In this document: piece by piece, positions 19,401 to 27,261 of the stretch | Layout of the letters: each line of letters opens with the position of its first letter | How positions within the stretch are numbered: position 1 is the first letter of the stretch | DNA from: Candidatus Scalindua japonica | GTDB lineage: Bacteria > Planctomycetota > Brocadiia > Brocadiales > Scalinduaceae | Direction: 5' to 3' | DNA: 64,000 nucleotides | NCBI RefSeq assembly: GCF_002443295.1 | Contig: NZ_BAOS01000031.1 | Location: 23,608 to 87,607, forward strand | Notes under the pieces: generated by a model | What the model saw: the letters and a program-made list of their open reading frames with translations, nothing else | Told to the model about the DNA's origin: nothing | Database searches by the model: none | Made by a program: the position numbers and the translations under genes

Positions 19401-19905
19401 TCCCCCCCATAGTGATATGAGGCGCAATCATAGCAAACGAGACGTAGCAGAGAGCACCTACTCCCAGAGTATTTGGAGAACCAAATGGAAACAAAACACT
19501 TGACGCAGAAGATACGGCCACATCCTTTGGCTGAAACACATCACACATGGAAAGCTCAAAGCTTCCCCTCCCTGTGTATATAGCAGTAGCCTCCGGGCCC
19601 GACTCCTCCTTAATAGTATTTAAGTTTTCAACGATAATTTCATAGGCACTGTCCCAGGAAATTCTCTCAAACTCATAGGTACCTTTTGGGCCCTTTCTCC
19701 TCAGCGGATAGCGAAGCCGGTCTTTGGAATATACAATTTCAGAAGAGTGTTCACCGAGTTTGCAAATCATTCCTAGATGAGAGCTTTCATCAGGTCTTAC
19801 CTCCGCAATCCTTCCCTCCTTATCATAGCTGACGGTAACCCAGCACCCAGCAGGACAAATACCGCAGATTGCATGTTTTTCATTACTACTGTTCTTTGAT
19901 CCCAT
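16498..19905 (-). CDS. Molybdopterin oxidoreductase fused to a NifS/IscS-like cysteine desulfurase
   Basis: A 1135-residue, two-enzyme polypeptide. Residues 1-735 are a DMSO-reductase-family catalytic subunit. A [4Fe-4S] site near the N-terminus (CGICPAGC ... MICKLGEH) leads into the molybdopterin domain, with a probable Mo/W ligand Cys in GVGALCYVSFAM, and the C-terminal dinucleotide-binding domain holds TDFRSQHHGVSG. Residues about 750-1125 are an aminotransferase-V cysteine desulfurase: YLDHNATTPLDPEVR, PLP-lysine motif SGHKIYGPKGIGALY, and catalytic Cys in SSGSACRAGSP. There is no stop between the halves. An internal ATG in TTGMIESDSESQ could start a separate desulfurase. Such desulfurases supply sulfur to molybdenum cofactors of formate-dehydrogenase-like enzymes. 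The oxidoreductase substrate is not evident. Confidence 0.85.
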   Translation of the reverse strand: MGSKNSSNEKHAICGICPAGCWVTVSYDKEGRIAEVRPDESSHLGMICKLGEHSSEIVYSKDRLRYPLRRKGPKGTYEFERISWDSAYEIIVENLNTIKEESGPEATAIYTGRGSFELSMCDVFQPKDVAVSSASSVLFPFGSPNTLGVGALCYVSFAMIAPHITMGGMLINMFSDIENAQMIVVWGTNPATDCPPLDLNRIISAQKQGAQVVVIDPRKTMTAKLTDAEWIPIRPGTDGALALGMCNILIEEELYDEDFVKNWSVGFDDLARYVQHFRPDAVENITGVPADTIRSLARRIAEVNGASPVMYSGLEYSDSGVQAIRATMVLWALGGQLDVPGGRCFTMKENNFPLNREGHIPNPDVRKALGRDRFPVYSQYRGESHAIALPESVLEGKPYPIRSLIILGGSIITSWPQPAIWRKTLNNLDFLVSIDRQLTADAAYADIVLPATTMYEIESYMTYGPIFRIREKIAEPVGEARNDFFILTELAERLGYGHLYPADEEELLRHVLKGSGFSLEDVRGSNGTVQVPSVLTQYKKWEKGLLRTDGKPGFETPTGKFEIASTILEEHGYDPLPVYTEPGEGPHSQPDLAEEFPLIFNSGSRVTTDFRSQHHGVSGLLKERPEPTVTINTLDAEARSIKSGDLVDIMTKRGKVTMCALVTDDIVQGAIDANMGGGGPVGPEKWQNCNVNDLTDLQRYDPISGFPVYKTLLCEVVKVTERDKALAVDSGEYNDTTGMIESDSESQHIEKRIYLDHNATTPLDPEVRKIMLQFAENGHGNPSSIYTEGKEARFAVEAARRSVAQLLNCTARRITFTGSGSEANNLAIKGVAFANWNTRNHIITTSIEHPSVIDTCQWLERHGFTVTYLNIDKTKKINQEELKSAITDKTCLVSVMMANNETGSINPIADLVTIAKERNILFHTDCVQAIGKIPIDVEALGVDLLTMSGHKIYGPKGIGALYIRKDVVMEPLVSGGKQENGMRAGTENVLGIVGLGKAAELAVQRIHEMVRIKRMRDKLEKGIRELMKDAKLNGNPEALLPNTLNMTFPGIRGESVVLALDQKGVSLSSGSACRAGSPKPSHALLAMGLSEEEAHCALRFSLGLGNTMEEIDRTIDLLGEVIRDKKTMVRFIPCR

Positions 19906-19972
19906 TAAATATTCCTTTTAAAGTTTGTCGTAACAGTATGCACTACGGTAAAAGGTGCGCCCTGTTAAAATT

Positions 19973-20974
19973 TTAATCAGCAGCTGGTGCGAAAAGGTTC
20001 AGGCTGAAAAGTTGTTCAGTATCAAACCATTGTTGTTCCACATAAAGACCTGTCTCTTCTGCCAGAGCATTAATATCGTCTGGAGAATACTTGAATGAGT
20101 GTTCCGTGTGAATAGTTTCATCAGCCATAAATGAAACCTCTAAATCAAGTTCACTGATAAAAACCTTCTGATCTATATGACTGATCAGGTACATCTCAAT
20201 TCGTCCAATTTCTTCATTATAAATTGCCTTGTGAAAAAATTTATCTACGTCAAAATTGCCCCCCAGTTCTCTATTTACATGTGTAAGGAGGTTTAAGTTG
20301 AACTCTGCAGTAACACCCTGTGTATCATTGTAGGCATTTTCCAAAATAGTTTTCTCTTTTTTCAAATCAATACCTACCAGAAACCTGTCATTGGGAAGCA
20401 TTATTTTCTGTAGATGTCGTAAAAAATCAGTTACCTCAGATCTATTAAAATTGCCTATACTTGATCCTAACCATGTAATCAGGTTCTGTTGCTCTTTCAG
20501 GATGTTCAGGTGATCAATTCCTTCATTATACCTGGCAGCAATGGCGTTTATTACCAGATCCGGATATGCTTCGAGCAGGGAATAAGCGCTCTCCTCAAGT
20601 ATCTTATGGGAGACATCAATAGGTGTATAATGAGCAAGGCGCTGACGTTCAAGAAACGCCTCTATCAGTATCCTTGTTTTTGTAGAACTACCACTACCTA
20701 ATTCGACGAGGACTGTTTCTCCCGTAAATAGGGAAACAATATCATCTGCGTTTGCTTCAAGGATATCTGTTTCCGTACGTGTCAGGTAATATTCCGGAAG
20801 TCCACAGATTTTCTCAAATAACTGTGATCCGGCATGATCATAGAAATAGACAAAGGGGAGGTGCTTTGATTCAGAAGTAAGACCGCTTTTAACATCTCTG
20901 GAGAAGTTGTTTATGAAATTCTTCCTATCGATTGTTACTAGTGAAAATCGTCCTTCAATTCCTGAAATTGTCAC
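19973..20974 (-). CDS. egtD: L-histidine N-alpha-methyltransferase (EgtD-like)
   Basis: Trimethylates histidine to hercynine with S-adenosylmethionine, the first step of ergothioneine synthesis. The 333 residues fit the family (about 320). Recognisable parts are FVYFYDHAGSQLFEKI with LPEYYLTRTE near residues 45-70, the SAM-binding LVELGSGSSTKTRILIEAF (about 90-108), and WLGSSIGNFNR (about 170). The start is GTG at 20974 behind a GGAG ribosome binding site. No egtB-like partner (DinB plus FGE) is adjacent, so either the rest of the pathway is elsewhere or the enzyme belongs to a related methyltransferase branch. Confidence 0.8.
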   Translation of the reverse strand: MTISGIEGRFSLVTIDRKNFINNFSRDVKSGLTSESKHLPFVYFYDHAGSQLFEKICGLPEYYLTRTETDILEANADDIVSLFTGETVLVELGSGSSTKTRILIEAFLERQRLAHYTPIDVSHKILEESAYSLLEAYPDLVINAIAARYNEGIDHLNILKEQQNLITWLGSSIGNFNRSEVTDFLRHLQKIMLPNDRFLVGIDLKKEKTILENAYNDTQGVTAEFNLNLLTHVNRELGGNFDVDKFFHKAIYNEEIGRIEMYLISHIDQKVFISELDLEVSFMADETIHTEHSFKYSPDDINALAEETGLYVEQQWFDTEQLFSLNLFAPAAD

Positions 20975-21180
20975 TTTATTTACTCCATATCTAAAATCAC
21001 TATTATAAAGTATTTATATTACAATATACTCCACTTGAAAATCAAGAAAACTCACAATAAAACTAGCCTCAGTTATGACAAAAGAATTTGGTATTAAATT
21101 TGCTTAAATTTAAAAATATTCAATACTGGAACAATAACGCTAACACTTTTACACAAGCATTAACTTTATTTTAAAATTTT
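20975..21180. other. AT-rich gap upstream of the transposase remnant
   Basis: Very AT-rich sequence with no gene. It separates egtD from the transposase remnant and may include the egtD promoter. No inverted repeat that would mark an insertion-element end was found. Confidence 0.4.
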
Positions 21181-22306
21181 AAAAAGATTGCCAGTGGTAT
21201 CAAGGAGATTGAAACCATAGCAGCATGGAGAGAATCAGAGAGATTGGAGGCGGAAGAGTATAATAAAAAAAAGAGATTTTAGATATAAATGAGAAAATAA
21301 TGGAAAACGATATCGCTGGTGATCCAATGAATGAAAAAAGATGGAGCAAAAAGACAGCCTATGCACTTAAAGATGATTTAACGAACACCTATTTTGAAGG
21401 GAGCAAGAGAGGTAGTAAAGTAGCTGGGTATGGCAAATCAAAAGAGAAGCGCAATGATTGTCCAATGGTTACACTATCGCTTACAATAGATGAAGAGGGA
21501 TTTCCTAAGCAGAGCAAAGTGTGGAAAGGCAATGTGTCAGAGCCGGATACGCTTGAGGGTATTTTGTTGGGGTTAAAAGAAGAAGAAAGCTTGTTTTCGA
21601 GTCAGAGAACGATTGTTATGGATGCAGGGATTGCTACGGAAGATAATATTGCATTGATTAAAAAGAACGGCTTTAAATATATAGCAGTCTCACGCAAGAG
21701 AACGTATGATGATGCCCTCTGGTCTGGAGTGCAAGAGGAGAAGGTCGCATTATCGGAGGGGAAAACAATATTGAGTATGAAATTAGCCCGAACAGAAGAA
21801 GAGGTGTTTCTTTTATGCCACTCTGAAGCAAAAGAGGCCAAAGAGAGTGCAATTCTTTTCCGTCGTGAGCAGAAATTTGAACAAGAGTTAACAGCGATAC
21901 AAGAGGGATTAAAGAAGAAAAGGACGCTCAAGAAAAAGGTAGTTTTAGAAACATGAAAGGCAATCTGGGTTTGTGTCCAAACTTTCATCATGACGATATC
22001 CCAACTATTGCTCATGTACATATCACGGTATTGGCTTATCATATGCTTGCAGGGATATTAAAAAAGTTACGAACAGCGGATGTGCATTATAATTGGAATA
22101 CGATTCGTAATATTCTTGCAACACATGTAAGGGTAACAACCACTATGAACACAGAGGATGGACACGTTATTGACGTCAGAACATGCATAACATCCACAGA
22201 AAAGCAATATATGATTTACAATAAGCTACATATTAAACATACTTCTTTGGAGAGAAAACATATGAAATCATCGGTTAAGACCCAAAGATGTAGTGCCGAA
22301 AATTGA
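21181..22306 (+). pseudogene. Degenerate IS1634-family (IS4 superfamily) transposase
   Basis: Two adjoining fragments of one transposase. The 218-codon piece at 21300-21956 has YGKSKEKRNDCPMVTLSLTI, the DDE-type TIVMDAGIATEDNIALIKK and YIAVSRKR. It stops at a point where homologues continue for roughly another hundred residues. The following piece, from 21953, resumes with GNLGLCPNFHHDDIPTIAHV and HITVLAYHMLAGILKKLR, the C-terminal segment of the same family. The N-terminal third is missing or unrecognisable (21181-21300 holds only a short helical frame with stops). An internal deletion and lost N-terminus make it non-functional. Confidence 0.7.
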
Positions 22307-22563
22307 GACGCGGAAAACTTAGTTGCCTGCAATTATTAGAGATACAACTTTTGCTTGTCGAACTTTGCATAGCAATGCTAAGTCGAGGATTTTGTGATTG
22401 AGAAAAATCTATAAGTTCTTGCGAAATCTGGTAAAGAAAACCGAAAACCAATTCGTGATGGGTATAGTATGACAAACATCTGGAACGAAGAGACCATTCG
22501 GCAGAGAGTCTCACCTTGAGTTACTCACAAAGGGGTCCCCTTAGCAGCTGGTCTAGCCGGAAT
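22307..22563. other. Gap after the transposase remnant
   Basis: No gene is seen. Codon structure is absent on both strands. It may be further decayed insertion-element sequence, but I recognise nothing in it. Confidence 0.4.
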
Positions 22564-24579
22564 TTATTCACGAAGGTTTACACCAAGAGAATTGTTAAGA
22601 TTTACAAGAATCTTTTCCTGCAAGATATCTACTTCTTCGCTCTTCAATGTTTTGTTATCTGCCCTGAATACAATTCTGAATGCGATACTCTTCCTACCCT
22701 TTTCAACCTGTTTGCCCCTGTATACATCAAGGAATTTTATCTCATTAACATAGTCTATCTTGAGGGACTCAATGCATTTTTCTATATCTGCCCATGTGAC
22801 CTGCTCATCACTTACGATGGCCAGATCTCTTGTCACTATGGGAAATGATGGTATTTTTTGGTATGAACTATCAAGGTTTGTTTTATCTAGCAGTAAGTTA
22901 AAATCAAGTTCAGCTACGCACGGCTTACTCCTGAAATCATAGTCACTGATTACTTCTCTGCTTAACTCTCCAATAAATCCCAGAACCGTGTTTCCAAGCC
23001 TCAACTCTGCAGATTTTTGAGAGCTGAACAGAGCAAAATCAAAAAACTTACTTTCTAGACTTTCAACAATATTAAGATGAATGAGTATTGTCTCTATAAC
23101 GCCTTTTAAAGCCAGGTACCCATCCTCTCCGAGAATACATAAACACTCTTTCTCTTCCGGCAACTGGTCATCTTCTCGAGGCAGATAAACCTTAGACAAT
23201 TCATATATATCAGTTTTTTCTGCACCATAGTTCTGATTATGTTTCTTTACCCGTAGAAGATTATGTACCAGTGCCTTCCTTAGAAGGTCCTCGTCCTGAC
23301 GTATCGGATTGAGGATCTTCAAACTGCTCATTTCAGACCAGATGGTACCATATCTATCCTGTGAATCACCTACAATGCTGTCGGTAATAACTTCATTAAA
23401 ACCCAGTCCGGCCATAACATTTTTTGTCTTTTCAGTGATTTTATCAAACTTATTATCATGTGCCAGCTTCACACCTATACTACTTTTCACGGGAATTTTG
23501 TCGTATCCATGTATCCTGGCAACTTCCTCTATCAGGTCTATTTCCCGATAAACGTCTCCCCTGAAACTGGGCACATCCACGCTGAAACCATCTTCCGTTT
23601 CACTATTTATTCTAAACTGAAGGTGTTCCAGAATATTCTTCGCCGTGTCTTTTTCTATCTGAAGTCCCAACAGTCGGTTCAAACGGGACATACTTAAAGT
23701 AACACACACCTTTTTTTCTTCCAGGAAGTTCTGGTCAATTATGCCATCCACAATAGTACCACCCGCTATTTCTAATATCATCCTGGCTGCTCTCTTTGAT
23801 GCCCAGTCGACACACTCAGGATCAACGCGTCGCTCAAAACGATAAGACGAGTCAGACATCAGGGCAAGTTTTCTGGATGTTCTTCTCACACTTCTCGGAT
23901 CAAAAAAGCCGCTTTCCAGAAGGATGTTCCTTGTTGCTTCTGAGACTTCTGTCTCTTTTCCTCCCATTATACCTGCAACAGCAACCGGTTTCTGCGAATC
24001 CGCAATCACCAGCATGTCATCAGAAAATGTACACCTGCTGCCATCAATTGCCTCCATAGTTTCACCCATCTTTGCCTTTCTGACAACAATCCTGTTTTCA
24101 CTCAACTTATCAAAGTCAAAGGCATGTAAAGGCTGACCACTCTCCATCAATACGTAGTTTGTAATATCTACTATATTATTTACAGGACGCAACCCGATAC
24201 TACTGATTTTCTTCTTCAGCCAATCCGGAGATGGCCCCATTTTCACATCTTTTATAATTTGTGCCGTATATCGCTGACACAATTCATTTTCTTCTATTGT
24301 GACACCCGTTATATCATTTATATTTTCATTAGTTGTATCATAACCCACATCCGGAATTTCAAGTTTTCCGCTAACGATGGTGGCTACTTCTCTTGCTACT
24401 CCTATAAAGCCCAGGCAGTCAGGCCTGTTTGAGGTCACCTCTACCTCCAGGCAATAATCATCATCTACAGGGTCCATAGTGTCAACTACCAGTCCAGCAT
24501 TCGTTAAACATTCTGCCAATTCCTCTACGGAAAGATCGTGTTTACAATAATCCTTTAGCCAGTTGTAACTGATTTTCAT
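22564..24579 (-). CDS. pheT: Phenylalanyl-tRNA synthetase beta subunit, short form
   Basis: Beta subunit of the heterotetrameric class II enzyme that charges tRNA-Phe; it carries the editing site. At 671 residues it is about 120 shorter than the common 790-800-residue form. After MKISYNWLKDYCKHDLSVEE it passes directly to LEVEVTSNRPDCLGFIGVAR, so the EMAP-type tRNA-binding insert is absent, as in several other lineages. B3/B4 editing, B5 and catalytic-like domains follow, and the C-terminal FDX-ACB domain begins near YQKIPSFPIVTRDLAIV. It lies 160 bp downstream of pheS, and the gap contains repeats. Confidence 0.92.
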   Translation of the reverse strand: MKISYNWLKDYCKHDLSVEELAECLTNAGLVVDTMDPVDDDYCLEVEVTSNRPDCLGFIGVAREVATIVSGKLEIPDVGYDTTNENINDITGVTIEENELCQRYTAQIIKDVKMGPSPDWLKKKISSIGLRPVNNIVDITNYVLMESGQPLHAFDFDKLSENRIVVRKAKMGETMEAIDGSRCTFSDDMLVIADSQKPVAVAGIMGGKETEVSEATRNILLESGFFDPRSVRRTSRKLALMSDSSYRFERRVDPECVDWASKRAARMILEIAGGTIVDGIIDQNFLEEKKVCVTLSMSRLNRLLGLQIEKDTAKNILEHLQFRINSETEDGFSVDVPSFRGDVYREIDLIEEVARIHGYDKIPVKSSIGVKLAHDNKFDKITEKTKNVMAGLGFNEVITDSIVGDSQDRYGTIWSEMSSLKILNPIRQDEDLLRKALVHNLLRVKKHNQNYGAEKTDIYELSKVYLPREDDQLPEEKECLCILGEDGYLALKGVIETILIHLNIVESLESKFFDFALFSSQKSAELRLGNTVLGFIGELSREVISDYDFRSKPCVAELDFNLLLDKTNLDSSYQKIPSFPIVTRDLAIVSDEQVTWADIEKCIESLKIDYVNEIKFLDVYRGKQVEKGRKSIAFRIVFRADNKTLKSEEVDILQEKILVNLNNSLGVNLRE

Positions 24580-24640
24580 AAGTTTTCAGATAAACAATTG
24601 ATTAAGTTAGATACTTCATTCTGCTTCCGTGCCTGTACCT

Positions 24641-24679
24641 ATTCGGGCAGGCCCGCCTGGACTAGCCATTCGGGCAGGC
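24641..24679. repeat. Tandem direct repeat of a 13-base unit
   Basis: The unit attcgggcaggcc occurs at 24641-24653 and 24668-24680, in the pheS-pheT gap. A similar gttcgggcggg lies at 38275-38285. It is probably a fragment of a dispersed intergenic repeat. Confidence 0.4.
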
Positions 24680-24685
24680 CTGCAT

Positions 24686-24715
24686 TCAGAATGACAAGTC
24701 AGCATGTCATTCTGA
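24686..24715 (-). promoter_or_regulatory. Hairpin between pheS and pheT
   Basis: Arms tcagaatgaca (24686-24696) and tgtcattctga (24705-24715) are perfect 11-bp complements around an 8-base loop. It has no T-run in either direction. It may slow or process the operon transcript, or be a mobile palindrome. Confidence 0.4.
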
Positions 24716-24739
24716 GGAATGTACTGCCATGTTTAGATT

Positions 24740-25759
24740 TCAAAATTGTGATAAAAATCTCAAATCATTTTCAAAAAAAAGTCTGATATTATCTATTCCA
24801 TACTTTAGCATGGTAAGTCTTTCCACGCCGATTCCAAATGCAAATCCGGTATATTTTTCTGAATCGTAGCCAACAGTGTCAAATACATTGGGATCCACCA
24901 TTCCCGCGCCCAGAACCTCAACCCATCCACTGTTGGAGCAGACGCTACATCCTTTTCCTTTACAGATAGAACAGGAAATATCTATTTCTGCGCTGGGTTC
25001 GGTAAAGGGGAAGAATGAAGGACGGAATCTCATCTTTATATCCTGCCCGAAGTACGACTGGGCAAACAGGGTTAAAACATATTTCAGATCGCTGAAGCTG
25101 ACACCTTCATCAACCATCAGCCCTTCAATCTGGTGAAACATCGAAGCGTGTCGAGCATCAACGGTATCCGGTCTGAAAACCTTTCCCGGGGCAATCATTC
25201 TGATCGGAGGTTTTTTCTTTTCCATCACTCTTATCTGGACAGTTGATGTCTGGCTTCTCAAGAGGCGTTTATTGCCCAGGTAAAATGTATCAAAATCTTC
25301 TCTGGAAGGATGATCCGAGGGGATATTCAGAGCGTCAAAGTTGTAGTATTCGTGCTCTACCTCTGGGCCGTATTCTATATCAAAACATAACTTTCTGAAA
25401 ATTTCTTTAATTTCATCGATTGTCTGTGTGAGCGGATGTTTATGCCCATAGGGTTTGTATTCGCCAGGCAGAGACAAATCAAAAATCTCTTTAGACCCCA
25501 AAGCCTGATCTTTGCCAACAAACTTCGCTTTTGCCTCTTCAATATATTTACTGATTTCCTGCTTAAGTATATTTGCCGACTTTCCGGTAGACGATCTCTG
25601 TTCGGGAGGCAAACCGGGAATTGATTTGATTATTTCGTTAATAATGCCGCCTTTTCTCCCGAGATATCTTGCCTTTATCTTTTCTACTTCTTCCGGAGAT
25701 CCGGCTTTCGCCAGGTCTTCTTTCGCCTTATTTTGTATTTCGCTTAATTTTTCCTGCAT
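24740..25759 (-). CDS. pheS: Phenylalanyl-tRNA synthetase alpha subunit
   Basis: Catalytic subunit of PheRS. The 339 residues match bacterial PheS. An N-terminal coiled-coil tRNA-binding arm (1-90) precedes the class II core. Visible motifs are DTFYLGNKRLLRSQTS, motif 2 RHASMFHQIEGLMVDEG (about 205-220) and motif 3 GIGVERLTMLKYGIDNIR (about 310-327). It follows rplT by 289 bp, a gap that contains a possible leader peptide and a GC-rich hairpin. Confidence 0.95.
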   Translation of the reverse strand: MQEKLSEIQNKAKEDLAKAGSPEEVEKIKARYLGRKGGIINEIIKSIPGLPPEQRSSTGKSANILKQEISKYIEEAKAKFVGKDQALGSKEIFDLSLPGEYKPYGHKHPLTQTIDEIKEIFRKLCFDIEYGPEVEHEYYNFDALNIPSDHPSREDFDTFYLGNKRLLRSQTSTVQIRVMEKKKPPIRMIAPGKVFRPDTVDARHASMFHQIEGLMVDEGVSFSDLKYVLTLFAQSYFGQDIKMRFRPSFFPFTEPSAEIDISCSICKGKGCSVCSNSGWVEVLGAGMVDPNVFDTVGYDSEKYTGFAFGIGVERLTMLKYGIDNIRLFFENDLRFLSQF

Positions 25760-25855
25760 AATCAGATGATAAATATTTTTTCAAGGAGGAATTATAATGT
25801 GCAATCGTAATCGTTAAATATTAAGTGGGATTTTATGCTGCATAACCCATGTGTC

Positions 25856-25876
25856 AACCCCGCTTTCACGGGGGTT
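25856..25876 (-). promoter_or_regulatory. GC-rich hairpin upstream of pheS
   Basis: On the minus strand aaccccc-g and c-ggggtt pair around a short tgaaag loop, a stable 7-bp stem with an extra C on one side. It sits between the candidate leader peptide (25991-26041) and pheS. No U-run follows, so intrinsic termination is not clear. Confidence 0.35.
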
Positions 25877-25990
25877 CCATGGACCATACCAGTTTCTTCA
25901 AGTCTGAGCAGTTTGTTTCAGGCAGGCTAAAAGAAAGAGTCTTACTATAACAATATTCTAAATTGTGGATTGGTTATTAAGGATTGTCAG

Positions 25991-26041
25991 TCAAAAGAAC
26001 AATCCAGAAAGAGTGAAAAGCCAGAATGCATGTATATGCAT
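25991..26041 (-). CDS. Possible Phe-containing leader peptide of pheST
   Basis: A 16-codon frame reading MHIHAFWLFTLSGLFF then stop, starting 8 bases after the rplT stop and 232 bases before pheS. Four of 16 residues are Phe, including the last two before the stop, which recalls the attenuator leader of enterobacterial pheST. There is no strong ribosome binding site; coupling to rplT termination could supply initiation. Phe codons are common in T-rich DNA, so chance is a real alternative. Confidence 0.3.
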   Translation of the reverse strand: MHIHAFWLFTLSGLFF

Positions 26042-26048
26042 CCAGACT

Positions 26049-26402
26049 TTAAACATGTTGCTTTGACAACTCGACCAATTCATCAAAAGCTGCAGGATCA
26101 TTTACTGCTACTTCTGCTAATATTTTCCTGTCAACTACAACATTGGCTTTTGTTAACCCATTGATAAAACGACTATAATTTATCCCGCGCATTTTAGCAG
26201 CCGCATTTATGCGTATTATCCAGAGTTTTCTGAAATTTCTCTTTTTACACTTCCTGTCTCTATACGCAAAGGCCATTGCCCTCACATACGTTTCACTTGC
26301 CTTTCTATATAGGTTACCTCTACCGCCCCAATACCCTTTTGTTTCATTGAGAAGTCTTTTCCTTGCTTGTTTCCTTGCTGATCCTTTTCTTACTCTTGGC
26401 AT
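26049..26402 (-). CDS. rplT: 50S ribosomal protein L20
   Basis: L20 binds 23S rRNA early in 50S assembly. The 117 residues and the start MPRVRKGSARKQARKRLLNE are characteristic, as is the conserved LWIIRINAAAKMRGINYSRF segment. It lies 36 bp downstream of rpmI in the infC-rpmI-rplT order. In other bacteria L20 represses this operon by binding its mRNA; no such site was identified here. Confidence 0.97.
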   Translation of the reverse strand: MPRVRKGSARKQARKRLLNETKGYWGGRGNLYRKASETYVRAMAFAYRDRKCKKRNFRKLWIIRINAAAKMRGINYSRFINGLTKANVVVDRKILAEVAVNDPAAFDELVELSKQHV

Positions 26403-26438
26403 CTTAAAAACCTTTCTTGTGCTTATTCTAAAAAATGA

Positions 26439-26636
26439 CTATGCTTTTCCTAATGCGCGCATCAACGGTCTGATAAATCCCTTAGATACAAGGCTAGTTC
26501 TCTTGAGCGCTCTCTTGCGATTACCGGTTTTCCCTGACATTAAGTGGCCGGCAAAAGCTTTCCTTCTCTTAATCTTACCGTTAGGAGAAACTTTGACCCT
26601 TTTCGTAAGACCTTTATGTGTTTTTAATTTTGGCAT
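26439..26636 (-). CDS. rpmI: 50S ribosomal protein L35
   Basis: A small basic large-subunit protein. Its 65 residues begin MPKLKTHKGLTKRVKVSPNG and contain KRRKAFAGHLMSGKTGNRKR, a typical L35 pattern. A good ribosome binding site (AAGGAG) precedes the ATG. It lies between infC and rplT. Confidence 0.95.
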   Translation of the reverse strand: MPKLKTHKGLTKRVKVSPNGKIKRRKAFAGHLMSGKTGNRKRALKRTSLVSKGFIRPLMRALGKA

Positions 26637-26674
26637 TCCAATACTCCTTTGCTTTCTAAGCTTTAACTCTGTTA

Positions 26675-27175
26675 TTATACTTTCGGTGTTAAGATAATCC
26701 CCATACTTCTCCCCGTTGACTTTGCCTGAGATTCTACCTTGGCAATATCTTCCAGAGACCTGATAATTTCATCAAATATTTCTTTAGCCATATCCCTGTG
26801 TGCCCTCTCTCGACCTCTGAACATCATGTTAACCAGGACCCTGTCCTTTCTTGCGAGAAATTTCCTGGCATTCTTGATTTTTGTCTGCAAATCATGCGCG
26901 CCTATTTTTGGTCTGACCCTGATCTCTTTTAATTGAACAACTCGGCTTTTCTGATGTGACTTTTTGCTCAGTTTATATTTGTATTTACCATAATTCAGAA
27001 GACGGCACACTGGCGGATCAGTATCCGGTGAAACTTCAACCAGATCAAGCCCCAGCTCCATTGCCTTGCTGAGTGCATCGTGTTTCTTTAATACACCCAA
27101 CTGAGTACCATCTTCAGCAACAAGTCTCACAGTTTTAGCATATATTCTTTCATTAATTCTCTGATATTTCGAGAT
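26675..27175 (-). CDS. infC: Translation initiation factor IF-3, probable ATC start
   Basis: IF-3 keeps ribosomal subunits apart and checks start-codon choice. The body reads VRLVAEDGTQLGVLKKHDAL at the N-terminus and VMMFRGRERAHRDMAKEIFD-like motifs (VNMMFRGRERAHRDM) in the C-domain. A conventional GTG start at 27130 would give 151 residues and lose the conserved N-terminal lead-in. The frame continues upstream as ISKYQRINERIYAKT, and an ATC at 27173-27175 lies 5-6 bases after a GGGGGTG ribosome binding site. The ATC start gives 166 residues, closer to the family. Rare start codons (ATT, ATC) are a known feature of infC and allow feedback control. Confidence 0.9.
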   Translation of the reverse strand: MSKYQRINERIYAKTVRLVAEDGTQLGVLKKHDALSKAMELGLDLVEVSPDTDPPVCRLLNYGKYKYKLSKKSHQKSRVVQLKEIRVRPKIGAHDLQTKIKNARKFLARKDRVLVNMMFRGRERAHRDMAKEIFDEIIRSLEDIAKVESQAKSTGRSMGIILTPKV

Positions 27176-27261
27176 CTCTACACCCCCATTTAAAAGGTTC
27201 AGAATTTACATTTAGTGCAAAAATACCCGGTAAACGCAAACTCCCAAATATAAAGAGACAC

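Noticed and set aside
25788..25818. Plus-strand aaggaggaattataatg followed by a six-codon frame
   Set aside because: Strong-looking ribosome binding site, but the frame is only MCNRNR on the antisense strand of the pheS leader. Probably chance.
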